This document shows, one piece after another, positions 37,426 through 44,812 of a DNA stretch of 44,812 nt. Source of the DNA: Bacteroidales bacterium (GTDB lineage: Bacteria; Bacteroidota; Bacteroidia; Bacteroidales; Paludibacteraceae); the NCBI GenBank assembly GCA_012519425.1, contig JAAYQF010000052.1, positions 1 through 44,812 of the forward strand. The letters are read 5' to 3'. A model generated the notes under the pieces. That model searched no databases, was not told where the DNA came from, and saw only the letters and a list, made by a program, of their open reading frames with translations. Numbering within the stretch: the stretch's first letter is position 1; each line of letters starts with the position of its first letter. Both the position numbers and the translations under genes were made by a program.

Positions 37426-38022
37426 TCAGAAAAGAACTTCGATTTTGGAAACTTTCTCCAAGCTATCTATCAATGAAGGTTTATAAGCTAATGGAACTAA
37501 GAGCACCATGGTACATGTTGCTTGAAAATCCTGTTGGACAATTTCTGCTTCGCACGCTCTTATCGTACTCATAATCACCTCTATATCCGGATATTCAAAC
37601 TCTATTCTGATACCGCTATCTACCGTTTTTTCAATAATTTCAGCCTGTTCCAATGCGTCTGAAGCCGCTTCTCTGTAAGCTGTAACCAGACCTCCCGTTC
37701 CCAACAAAATACCTCCGAAATACCTGACTACAACCACCAAAACATTTGTTAAATTTCTTGCATTGATTTGCCCTAATATTGGTTTGCCCGCCGTTCCCGA
37801 AGGTTCTCCATCATCATTAAACCGAAAATCATTTCGTTCGGGCCCCAACATATAAGCATAGCAAACATGCCGCGCATTGTGATATCGTTTTTTATAGTCT
37901 GCGATCAAATCTTTCACCTCTTCTGTATCTTTTGCGGGGTGTGCAAAAGATAAAAATCTACTGCCCTTGGATTTATACAAACCGGATGATTGCGTTTGGA
38001 TTGTAAGATACGAATCTGTCAT
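37426..38022 (-). CDS. YigZ/IMPACT family protein
   Basis: A 198-residue protein of the YigZ (UPF0029/IMPACT) family. The first domain spans about residues 20-130 and carries KGSRFLSFAHPAKDTEEV, YMLGPERNDFRFNDDGEPSGTAGKPIL and VVVVRYFGGILLGTGGLVTAYREAA, the family signature. A smaller C-terminal ferredoxin-like domain (DUF1949) follows. The ATG at 38022 is preferred over a TTG two codons upstream because the latter has no support. The bacterial role is unsettled; the eukaryotic relative interferes with Gcn2 signalling. It is transcribed ahead of pyrB on the same strand with a 193-base gap, so pyrB may also be read from here. Confidence 0.92.
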   Translation of the reverse strand: MTDSYLTIQTQSSGLYKSKGSRFLSFAHPAKDTEEVKDLIADYKKRYHNARHVCYAYMLGPERNDFRFNDDGEPSGTAGKPILGQINARNLTNVLVVVVRYFGGILLGTGGLVTAYREAASDALEQAEIIEKTVDSGIRIEFEYPDIEVIMSTIRACEAEIVQQDFQATCTMVLLVPLAYKPSLIDSLEKVSKIEVLF

Positions 38023-38132
38023 TACCAATGTTTAAAAAACTTTTCAAAATTACATATCTAATTAAAAAACTTTTATCTTTGTCGGATAATTTTGCTCAAA
38101 ATTAATCAATTTGACGCTTAACATCAAATATC

Positions 38133-39083
38133 ATGTATGAATCTTTATCAGCATTAGACCCTGTAAAAATCAATTTTAATGCAGCGGGAATGCATACCAT
38201 CAACATTATTTTAGCATTTGTGATGTTTGGGGTTGCATTGGGGATCAAACCCAAAGAATTTATACCCTTATTCACAAAACCCAAAGCCCTGTTAGTCGGA
38301 ATGACATCGCAGTTAATAGCTTTACCTCTGATAACCTTCCTCATCGTTATAATTTTTTACAAATTCATTCCACCCATGGTAGCCATGGGAATGATACTGG
38401 TAGCAGCCTGTCCGGGCGGCAATATTTCAAATTTCATGTCGTCCATTTCCAGAGCCAATACCGAATTATCGGTTGGACTGACCGCAATATCTACTTCTTT
38501 GTCGGTAATTACCACACCTGCAAATTTTGCCATATGGGGAGGTTTATATGTAAGATACATCAACAAACACGCTGCTCATGCTTTGCAGCCTTTGGAAATT
38601 GACAAATGGCAAATGTTTGAAACCGTATTTATCTTATTGGGTATCCCTTTAATTTTGGGAATTTTATTTGCTCATTTTTTACCCGGTATTACCAAAAAAA
38701 TCAGAAAACCTATACAGTATTTGTCCATAGTGTTCTTTTTAGTGATGGTAATATTGGCGTTTTCTCAAAACTTCAACCTCTTTATCAAATACATATTTTA
38801 CGTATTTATCATCGTACTTATCCACAATGGTTTGGCTTTGGCAACAGGTTATGGTATTGCCAGTGCGTTCAAATTAGGTGATGCCAACAGACGCGGTATT
38901 ACCATCGAGACCGGCATACAAAATTCCGGGCTGGGATTGGTGCTTTTATTTAACCCCAAAATTTTCCCGCCCGAATTGATGTTAGGCGGTATGCTGTTCG
39001 TAACAGCCTGGTGGGGTATCTGGCATATTATTTCCGGGTTGGGTATTTCTTTCTACTGGAGTCGAAAACCTCTGAGAAATTGA
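38133..39083 (+). CDS. Bile acid:sodium symporter (BASS) family transporter
   Basis: A 316-residue inner-membrane protein with about nine helices. The family marks are MFGVALGIKPKEF near residue 30, LVAACPGGNISNFMSSISRANTELSVGLTAIST (the first sodium-site region) near 90-120, and ITIETGIQNSGLGLVLLF near 255 (the second). BASS proteins couple sodium entry to uptake of organic anions such as bile acids, pantoate or keto acids; the substrate cannot be assigned here. The acyltransferase gene follows after 28 bases, so they are probably one operon. TATCTTTG and TAATTTTG, two matches to the -7 element, lie 39-60 bases before the ATG, but no good -33 element pairs with either. Confidence 0.92.
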   Translation: MYESLSALDPVKINFNAAGMHTINIILAFVMFGVALGIKPKEFIPLFTKPKALLVGMTSQLIALPLITFLIVIIFYKFIPPMVAMGMILVAACPGGNISNFMSSISRANTELSVGLTAISTSLSVITTPANFAIWGGLYVRYINKHAAHALQPLEIDKWQMFETVFILLGIPLILGILFAHFLPGITKKIRKPIQYLSIVFFLVMVILAFSQNFNLFIKYIFYVFIIVLIHNGLALATGYGIASAFKLGDANRRGITIETGIQNSGLGLVLLFNPKIFPPELMLGGMLFVTAWWGIWHIISGLGISFYWSRKPLRN

Positions 39084-39111
39084 TTTTCACATACATTAGA
39101 TTTTTCTGTTT

Positions 39112-40461
39112 ATGGCGAAAATATATGAAAATACCAGAATCTATCTGGTCAGCAAAAGATATGTAGTTTGGTCATTCAGGCAATATTTCAGCGAAATCAG
39201 CATCAAGGGGTTGGAACATCTTCCCAAAGACGAACCTATTATCTTTGCGCCCAATCACCAAAATGCCCTGATGGATGCCCTGGCTATTTTAGCACTACCA
39301 CCCCATGATCAGCCCAAGGTATTTTTAGCGCGCTCGGACATATTCAATCTGCCCAAAATCGTTGTAAAATTCCTACAATTTCTCAAAATAATGCCGGCCT
39401 TCAGGATTAGAGACGGCTATGAAAACTTAGCTAAAAACCAGAAATCTTTTGCGATGGCAGACGAAACCTTACTAAGCAATTCAGCCTTGTGTGTGATGCC
39501 GGAAGGAAACCAGAAATTAGAAAGAAAGATTCGTCCCCTGGTAAAAGGCATTTTCAGAATCGCCTTCAGTACCCAGGAAAAAATGCCGGCAGGAAAATCT
39601 GTCAATATTGTCCCGGTAGGATTAGATTATGGCGATTACATCTATCCCGGTGCCCATCTGATTGTCAATATAGGAGAACCAATCAAAATTGCTGATTTCA
39701 TGGAAACATACAATGAAAACCAGGCCAAAGGATTGAATGCAGTCAAAGATGAACTATATCACAAACTAAAAACCCTGACATTAGATTTAGCAACAGACAG
39801 TTATTATAATAGCTTCTACACGGCTGTGGAAGCGTGCCAAGCCGACAGTCTGTCAGCTTTAAACTTAGAAGACAACACATACAACCGACTTATTGCCCGC
39901 ATGCATATTGGCAAACAGTTAGTTACCAAAGAAGAAAGTGCTACTACAGAGGAAATGGAAGCTTTTGACCGGTTGTGCAAAAAGTACAAAGAAGGTCTGC
40001 AAAAAGTAAAAATTGATACTGAAACTCTTATTCAGCCAAAGCCAGACACCATCAAAACCATCCTCAACCGGGCAACAATCATCCTGAACACCCTGCTCTT
40101 GCTACCTGGTTTGGTATTCAATATTATTCCGTTAGCCGTCATTGCATCCATTCCCAAATTGATAAAAATCAAATTTGTCGGATTTTACAGTTCCGTTTAC
40201 TATGTTGCATCCATCGTTTTTTTCCCCATTTTCTATTTGATACAAGCACTGATCATCAACTCCTTTTGCGGATTCTTCTGGTGGATGCTTTTTATTCTTA
40301 TCCCCTTGCAATTTCATCTTGGTAAACTTGCTTTATATTGGGGCAAAAATATCAATGCTTTTTGGAAGAAAGTGAGATTGTATAAAACGTATAAAAGAGA
40401 AAAAAATGAATTGGAAAAATTGAAGAAAATGAGGGGAAAAATTACCGCATGGTGCGAATGA
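39112..40461 (+). CDS. 1-acylglycerol-3-phosphate acyltransferase-like (PlsC superfamily) membrane protein
   Basis: A 449-residue acyltransferase of the glycerolipid family. The N-terminal catalytic domain holds APNHQNALMDALAIL (residues 44-58), PAFRIRDGYE, and LCVMPEGNQ (the PEG block). The spacing between catalytic His and Asp is five residues, not the usual four of PlsC; I recall the same longer spacing in fungal Gpt2/Sct1-type enzymes. The C-terminal part, from about residue 310, has four hydrophobic segments and a basic tail (KTYKREKNELEKLKKMRG). The likely product is phosphatidic acid or lyso-precursor. A weak hairpin with a T run overlaps the stop codon. Confidence 0.85.
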   Translation: MAKIYENTRIYLVSKRYVVWSFRQYFSEISIKGLEHLPKDEPIIFAPNHQNALMDALAILALPPHDQPKVFLARSDIFNLPKIVVKFLQFLKIMPAFRIRDGYENLAKNQKSFAMADETLLSNSALCVMPEGNQKLERKIRPLVKGIFRIAFSTQEKMPAGKSVNIVPVGLDYGDYIYPGAHLIVNIGEPIKIADFMETYNENQAKGLNAVKDELYHKLKTLTLDLATDSYYNSFYTAVEACQADSLSALNLEDNTYNRLIARMHIGKQLVTKEESATTEEMEAFDRLCKKYKEGLQKVKIDTETLIQPKPDTIKTILNRATIILNTLLLLPGLVFNIIPLAVIASIPKLIKIKFVGFYSSVYYVASIVFFPIFYLIQALIINSFCGFFWWMLFILIPLQFHLGKLALYWGKNINAFWKKVRLYKTYKREKNELEKLKKMRGKITAWCE

Positions 40462-40477
40462 ATTCCATTCATTTTTT
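40456..40477 (+). terminator. Weak terminator at the end of the acyltransferase gene
   Basis: GAATG-AATTC-CATTC followed by ATTTTTT. The stem has only 5 base pairs and overlaps the stop codon, so it may not be efficient. Confidence 0.35.
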
Positions 40478-40611
40478 CCGGGTAAGTATTTTTTCCATCC
40501 CTGTATAGTTAATTCCGTCCCTTTTATCGTACTTCTATCCCGTAACTTCAGGTATTCTCGTCATTTTTTTTGCTGACCGTCCTACATGTGTTTTTTTTGC
40601 AAAAAAATGAC

Positions 40612-41751
40612 ATGGTATATACCTCTCGTTTTCAGGAATTGTTATCACAGTACAGATTTGGCAAACAAGTTAAACTGACGAATTCAGGTGTTAGCATCCA
40701 ACATTTGAAATTCAAGAGCCATGCTTGTTTTGATTCTCCTGTTGAAAAGCCAAAGTCCAAAAAGTACAGGCAATGGTTTTTTCTCAATAAAATCAAAGAG
40801 AATAAGAGCTTTCAATATCCTGTATTTTTGCCCGCTCAAACAAAAAAGACCAATCAGGCAATTTTGATGTTGCATGGGTTAAACGAACGAAATTGGAATA
40901 AATATTTAAGCTGGGCAGAGTACTTGTGCCAACATTCCGGTAAAGCAGTTATCCTTTTCCCCATTGCTCATCATATAAACAGGTCTCCGGTTTCCTGGAC
41001 AAACCCACGTCTACTTGAAAATATACTGAATATCCGTCGTGCAAACACCGGGAATGACAGATCATTGAGTTTTGCCAATGTAGTCCTGAGCGAAAGATTG
41101 TCGAGGCATCCTGAACTGTTTTATCAATCCGGGCGACAGAGTTACGATGACATTGTCAGATTGCTGCAAGAAATCAAAACAGGCAAACATCCTTTGTTTT
41201 ACAAAAACACTCAAATTGATGTATTTGCCTATTCAATCGGCGCTCTTTTGGCACAAACATTATTTCTAACCAATCCCGAACTATTTTTCAGCGATTCGCG
41301 CCTGTTTATGTTTTGCGGAGGGAGCATCTTCAACGCCATGCAGGGAACATCACGCAGCATCATGGACAAGCTCAGTTTTGACACTTTATTTGCATTCTAT
41401 CAAACAGGAAACTGGGCTGAAACATACACACCTGTTGAAGGAGACCCGGCTCGTCAGGCTTTTTACAGCATGTTGACACCTGATAATGACAAAGACACAC
41501 GCATTTCTAAGTTTGAGAAACTAAGTTCACGCATCAAGGGAATTTTGCTTGCTGCGGATGTAGTTATACCACACAAAGGTGTTATTCAAGCTTTAGGCGA
41601 AAATTGCAGTTCGCAAACTGTTGAGTTGCTTGACTTTCCATTTCGTTATACTCATGAGAATCCTTTTCCTGTAAATAAGGGTGCTGACTCACATGCTGTT
41701 GATCTGTCTTTTCAAAGGGTTTTTGATAGTGCAGTGGAATTCTTGACCTAA
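40612..41751 (+). CDS. Alpha/beta-hydrolase-like protein, possibly DUF6051
   Basis: A 379-residue protein of the alpha/beta-hydrolase type. Start ATG 40612 is preferred over a TTG at 40570. AILMLHGLNERNWNKYLSWA near residue 87 looks like the oxyanion-loop strand. FAYSIGALLAQTLFL near 213 has a nucleophile elbow with Ala in place of the first Gly (A-x-S-x-G). A further segment GILLAADVVIPHKGV may carry the acid, and a late His is present in SHAVDLSFQRV. There is no signal peptide, so it should act in the cytosol. It resembles DUF6051 proteins of Bacteroidetes, but I hold this weakly. Its stop codon overlaps the end of repeat copy B. Confidence 0.6.
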   Translation: MVYTSRFQELLSQYRFGKQVKLTNSGVSIQHLKFKSHACFDSPVEKPKSKKYRQWFFLNKIKENKSFQYPVFLPAQTKKTNQAILMLHGLNERNWNKYLSWAEYLCQHSGKAVILFPIAHHINRSPVSWTNPRLLENILNIRRANTGNDRSLSFANVVLSERLSRHPELFYQSGRQSYDDIVRLLQEIKTGKHPLFYKNTQIDVFAYSIGALLAQTLFLTNPELFFSDSRLFMFCGGSIFNAMQGTSRSIMDKLSFDTLFAFYQTGNWAETYTPVEGDPARQAFYSMLTPDNDKDTRISKFEKLSSRIKGILLAADVVIPHKGVIQALGENCSSQTVELLDFPFRYTHENPFPVNKGADSHAVDLSFQRVFDSAVEFLT

Positions 41752-41882
41752 GGTGTCTCATATTGTTCAACTGCTGCGTTACTTTCGAATTCGGGCTCAG
41801 TCACATACTTCAGTATGCTCCTTTGCCCTCAATCTCAGTGCCTTGCATTTAGACACTTCTAAGACACCTTACGGTTTAGTTG
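41750..41882 (-). repeat. Dispersed repeat element, copy B, with terminal inverted repeats
   Basis: The core 41750-41870 (121 bases) begins AAGGTGTCTCA and ends with the complement of AAGGTGTCTTA: terminal inverted repeats of 11 bases with one mismatch. It matches copy A at 23359-23482 in reverse, and the match runs about 12 bases past one end (to 41882). Inside is a small hairpin, CATAC-TTCA-GTATG, at 41804-41817. No target duplication is visible. The first two bases are the last two of the upstream stop codon TAA. Confidence 0.9.
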
Positions 41883-42235
41883 CTCAAACATGGACGATTT
41901 TTAACGCTGTTCTCACTTATTTTTCGGCTCACCGGACGAGGTCGTCAGTCGCACCTTTGAAAGCACATAACATAACCCGGAAGCTGACCTAAAGTCAAGT
42001 CTCCGGATAAGTTTTGTTACGCAATTCCGCAATCTGCGAAAATCAGCAAGAAACTAACTCCGTATATTTAACATCAGACAATCAATCTGTTTAGTTGCCA
42101 TTTTTTGTGTTATTTCCAGAAACAAAGAAACTATTTAATTATTAAAGTTTCCAAACTTTAAATTATAATCCATTGATTATCAGAACAAATATTCGTTTTA
42201 ATATTTTTTAATACTGTAGTTCTGAAACTATATAT
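41883..42235. other. Gene-free spacer before the TetR gene
   Basis: No gene is supported. The left half has mixed composition and no visible repeat of the tandem type. From about 42120 it is AT-rich and contains the palindrome and paired GAAACTAT sites described separately, which are probably the control region of the efflux operon. Confidence 0.5.
42127..42231. promoter_or_regulatory. Candidate operator region of the TetR-TolC operon
   Basis: A 20-base near-palindrome TTAAAGTTTCCAAACTTTAA (42142-42161: two perfect 9-base arms around CC) is flanked by two direct copies of GAAACTAT (42127-42134 and 42224-42231). TetR-family proteins bind such dyads, and autorepression is usual, so this is a good operator candidate. 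Confidence 0.5.
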
Positions 42236-42243
42236 TACTTTTG
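42236..42243 (+). promoter_or_regulatory. -7 element of the TetR-TolC operon promoter
   Basis: TACTTTTG matches TANNTTTG. No clean TTTG lies 19-21 bases upstream. Transcription would begin near 42250, so the message starting at ATG 42252 would be nearly leaderless. A GAAACTAT copy ends 5 bases before it. Confidence 0.65.
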
Positions 42244-42251
42244 CAGCCGAC

Positions 42252-42860
42252 ATGGAAACTTTGAAAGAAAATATTATTCAAACGGCAGGCAATCAATTTC
42301 AGCAGATGGGTATCCGTAATGTTTCCATTGATGATGTGTGTGCGGAACTAAGAATATCTAAGAAGACTTTTTATCAGTACTTCAGCAAAAAAGAAGATTT
42401 GGTAGATGCTGTAATCGAACATAAACGAGCATTGAGTCAAGCTAAATTACAAAAGAATATCAAGGATAAAAACGCCATTGAAATCTTCGTGTACATGATA
42501 AAAGAATTAAAAAAATCTGCTGAATGTACTCCCGTACTTTTTTGGCATGATGTAGAAAAGTTCTATCCTGCTTTATTTCAAAAACACAACCAAATCAAAC
42601 AAGACAATGTCCGTAATATTTTTGAAAACAACATTAAACAAGGGATTGCCGAGGGATATTACCGGGAAAATTTAGACATTGAATTGTTGTCATTTTTCCA
42701 CACCGTACAGATTAGAAATACTTTCGAAATGATGATGCAAATGCAATTAAAATTTAGTTTAAAACGCATCACGGATTTCTTTATTGATATGATCATTCGT
42801 TTGGTTGCTAACGAAAAAGGACTGAAGTATATAGAAGAAAATTTAACTGATAAAAAATAA
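42252..42860 (+). CDS. TetR/AcrR-family regulator
   Basis: A 202-residue regulator with the TetR helix-turn-helix at residues about 5-50 (IIQTAGNQFQQMGIRNVSID, then ELRISKKTFYQYFSKKEDLV). The rest is an all-helical ligand-binding and dimer domain. The partly conserved DNA-contacting stretch KKTFYQYF is intact. It is the first gene of an efflux operon, followed by a TolC-type gene after 15 bases and an RND adaptor. A repressor of the pump that also controls itself is the standard arrangement, and a palindrome upstream fits. Its inducer is not known. Confidence 0.92.
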   Translation: METLKENIIQTAGNQFQQMGIRNVSIDDVCAELRISKKTFYQYFSKKEDLVDAVIEHKRALSQAKLQKNIKDKNAIEIFVYMIKELKKSAECTPVLFWHDVEKFYPALFQKHNQIKQDNVRNIFENNIKQGIAEGYYRENLDIELLSFFHTVQIRNTFEMMMQMQLKFSLKRITDFFIDMIIRLVANEKGLKYIEENLTDKK

Positions 42861-42875
42861 CTTCACAAACAATAT

Positions 42876-44243
42876 ATGACTGGTATTAAAAAGATTGGTG
42901 TTTTAGTTATAGCTTTGCTGACGGGAAGTGCACTTATTGCCAACGATATTCAATCGGAAACAACAATCCCGGCAGACACATTAAACCTGAGTTTACAGCA
43001 ATGTATTGAAATTGCATTGGATGAAAGTCCTACCATTCGTATCGCTCAAAGTGAAATTGACAAGGTGGACTATGCCAACAAAGAAAAACTCTCAGGTTTG
43101 TTTCCAACTATCAATGCTTCTGCGAATTATTCGCGTACTTTGAAAAAGCAAAAGTTGTTCTTTAGTATTCCGGGTATGCCGGCAAATCCTGAAGGTATCG
43201 AAGTGGGACAAGACAATACTTTTGTTGGTGTGGTTCAGGCTGCCATGCCCATCATCTCTCCTACCCTGTGGGCCAGCATAAGAATGAATGAGACGGATGC
43301 TTCCATTGCCATCGAATCTGCCCGTTCATCAAAAATTTCTCTTGTCAATTCAGTGACAAAAGCCTTTTATGGAGTGTTGCTAGCTCAAGATTCATATAGC
43401 GTTTTTGAAAGAGCACATGAAAATGCTGCCGAAAACGCCAAAATCATTTACAGCAAATATGAACAGGGCGCAGTTTCTGAATTTGAGTGGATACGTGCCG
43501 ACGTACAATTGCGTAATGCTTTGACCAACTTAGTTTCTGCAGAGAGTGCCATTAATTTAAGTAATGCACAATTAAAAATGCTGATGGGTATTGATATGCA
43601 TGCGACTATTCAGCCCGTTGGGACTCTGTCGGATTACGAGAAAGATATTTTTGGTGATTTAATAAAATTATCAGATGTTTCTTTGGATAATAACACGGAT
43701 TTAAATCAGTTTGACCTGAGGGTTAAACAATTGCAAAAGACCCTGGAATTACAGAAGACTACCTGGCTGCCCACTTTGGCTGCAACCGTCAATTATCAAT
43801 ATATGACGATGCCCAATGATGATGTGGCTTTTAAGGACTATTACTGGTTTCCGACTTCTACTGCAGGTATAACATTATCCATCCCTATCTTTCAGGGAGG
43901 AAGTAAACACTATAAAGCCAAACAACTGCAGGTACAGTTGAAAGCAATGGATGACCAACGTGAGACTTTGAAACGTTCGCTGGAACTGCAAGCCATCAAC
44001 TTGACTGATAATATGATAAAGGCTTTGGAAAAGATGGAATCAGGGAAAAAAGCAATGTCGCAGGCAGAAAAAGCCCTGACCATCTCACAAAAAATGTATG
44101 AGGTGGGCGCAGGAACTTATTTGGATGTAACCAATGCCGAATTAGGTTATATACAAGCAGGTTTGTCGTACAATCAATCCATCTTCGACTTTATGTCAGC
44201 AAAGGCGGATTTAGAAAAATTATTAGGAAAAGCAATAGAGTAA
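42876..44243 (+). CDS. TolC-family outer-membrane efflux protein
   Basis: A 455-residue TolC-like channel with a signal peptide (residues 1-22, ending SALIAND). The two OEP repeats are visible as long helical hairpins. One carries LNLSLQQCIEIALDESPTIRIAQSE, near the start. The other spans the second half (DLNQFDLRVKQLQKTLELQK, and the closing SYNQSIFDFMSAKADLEKLLG). The VGAGTYLDVTNAELGYIQA segment is typical of its second repeat. It forms the outer exit duct for the pump whose adaptor is coded next and whose inner-membrane part probably lies past the window end. The gap to the adaptor is 51 bases and contains a fragment of the short tandem repeat. Confidence 0.94.
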   Translation: MTGIKKIGVLVIALLTGSALIANDIQSETTIPADTLNLSLQQCIEIALDESPTIRIAQSEIDKVDYANKEKLSGLFPTINASANYSRTLKKQKLFFSIPGMPANPEGIEVGQDNTFVGVVQAAMPIISPTLWASIRMNETDASIAIESARSSKISLVNSVTKAFYGVLLAQDSYSVFERAHENAAENAKIIYSKYEQGAVSEFEWIRADVQLRNALTNLVSAESAINLSNAQLKMLMGIDMHATIQPVGTLSDYEKDIFGDLIKLSDVSLDNNTDLNQFDLRVKQLQKTLELQKTTWLPTLAATVNYQYMTMPNDDVAFKDYYWFPTSTAGITLSIPIFQGGSKHYKAKQLQVQLKAMDDQRETLKRSLELQAINLTDNMIKALEKMESGKKAMSQAEKALTISQKMYEVGAGTYLDVTNAELGYIQAGLSYNQSIFDFMSAKADLEKLLGKAIE

Positions 44244-44255
44244 GAAACCACACCC

Positions 44256-44280
44256 ATGGTGAATGGTGAATTAGTGAATT
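44256..44280 (+). repeat. Fragment of the tandem-repeat family (GGTGAAT units)
   Basis: ATGGTGAATGGTGAATTAGTGAATT holds three units of the 7-base type GGTGAAT. This is the complement of the ATTCACC unit in blocks 3 and 4, and therefore has the same direction relative to transcription as those. Confidence 0.7.
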
Positions 44281-44294
44281 AAATTATAAATGTA

Positions 44295-44812
44295 ATGAAA
44301 ATCATAAACAAAGTTTTTGTAATCTTCTTGCTGACCGGGCTTGTGGCTTGTGGAAGCAACAATCGGGAAGGCACTCAATCAGAAGAGATTTCTGCCGAGG
44401 TAGCTGAACAATTTCCCAAGGTTAATACACAAAAAGTTTACTTGCGTGAGGTGGATCAGAATTATGAGTTTACAGCGACGGTTGAGCCGGTGGTGAAGAA
44501 TAATATCAACCCAACTACTCCGGGGCGCATTCGTCAGATTTTTGTAGAAGTTGGTGATAAGGTAACCAAAGGTCAGCGATTGGCACAAATGGACGCTGTG
44601 AATTTGAATAATCTGGAAACCCAGATTGCTAACTATAAACGCATATACAAACGCGTATCGGAATTGTATGAAGTCGGCGGTGCTTCTCAGCAAGAATTGG
44701 ATAATACGAAATTGCAATTGACAGTAGCGGAAACCAACTTGAAAAACTTACAAGAAAACACCCTGCTAAAAAGTCCGATTAACGGTATTGTGGCTTCCCG
44801 CAATTATGATAA
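44295..44812 (+). CDS. RND efflux periplasmic adaptor (HlyD/MFP family), 5' part
   Basis: The first 172 codons of a membrane-fusion protein, running off the right edge. A lipoprotein signal ends LVACG (Cys19), so it is anchored to a membrane. A first beta segment has YEFTATVEPVVKNNINP, then PGRIRQIFVEVGDKVTKGQ, the first half of the lipoyl domain. An alpha-hairpin follows (ETQIANYKRIYKRVSEL and QQELDNTKLQLTVAETNLK), and then the second lipoyl half LLKSPINGIVASRNYD. This order is typical of AcrA-like adaptors. It should connect the TolC-type channel coded upstream with an RND pump expected downstream. Confidence 0.9.
   Translation, partial: MKIINKVFVIFLLTGLVACGSNNREGTQSEEISAEVAEQFPKVNTQKVYLREVDQNYEFTATVEPVVKNNINPTTPGRIRQIFVEVGDKVTKGQRLAQMDAVNLNNLETQIANYKRIYKRVSELYEVGGASQQELDNTKLQLTVAETNLKNLQENTLLKSPINGIVASRNYD

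Noticed and set aside
39240-39290. Apparent extra residue in the acyltransferase HX4D motif
   Set aside because: The spacing of five appears to be normal for this branch of the family, so I do not count it as damage.
41753-41992. Small plus-strand frame over repeat copy B
   Set aside because: The frame is an effect of the repeat. Copy A has an indel in the same region, so the frame is not conserved.

Overview
The window is chromosomal DNA of a member of the Bacteroidetes, most likely order Bacteroidales. Four things point there: promoters of the Bacteroidetes form (TTTG, 19-21 bases, TANNTTTG) with little use of Shine-Dalgarno sites; GldB-like and PorT-like proteins; a membrane-anchored AraC regulator; and an MmdA-type carboxylase with a small biotin carrier. 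I cannot place the genus. No rRNA, tRNA, CRISPR array, phage or transposase gene was seen.

Layout. 1-5233 (+): the end of a Skp/OmpH-like chaperone gene, a terminator, then pyrG, yidC and a gldB-like lipoprotein. 5216-9206 (-): a tight operon porT-like / beta-helix lipoprotein / endonuclease-phosphatase-like protein / lutA-like. 9345-9512 (+): a 55-residue 2[4Fe-4S] ferredoxin with a clear promoter and terminator. 9617-14758 (-): an envelope operon of beta-barrel protein, RND/MMPL transporter, LolA-like protein and DUF2141 protein, preceded by an AraC regulator gene. 16040-17446 (-): RecD-like helicase. 17635-21596: a uronate module (kduI, kduD, DUF4861-like) with a convergent esterase. 21972-22762 (+): PadR regulator and small membrane protein. 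22875-25028 (-): biotin carrier and carboxyltransferase. 25295-31052 (-): mltF, argS, acyl-CoA synthetase and XRE-cupin regulator. 31175-38022: mutY (+), then DUF2520 protein, phoH, glyA, pyrI, pyrB and a YigZ protein (all -). 38133-41751 (+): BASS-family transporter, acyltransferase and alpha/beta hydrolase. 42252-44812 (+): TetR regulator, TolC and an RND adaptor cut by the window end.

Two kinds of non-coding structure stand out. First, the spacers at about 15935, 25074, 32969 and 36052, with a fragment at 44256, are built from short tandem repeats with 7-9 base units. The same unit types recur from spacer to spacer, largely in the same order, and always in the same direction relative to transcription. 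One block separates pyrB from pyrI, and another runs into the 3' end of phoH. Second, two diverged copies of a roughly 120-base element with terminal inverted repeats sit directly after two unrelated stop codons (23484 and 41751), in the same orientation relative to the gene. Among the proteins, the CTP synthase is the surprise: the glutaminase nucleophile cysteine is a glycine (residue 385), although the rest of the glutaminase site is intact.
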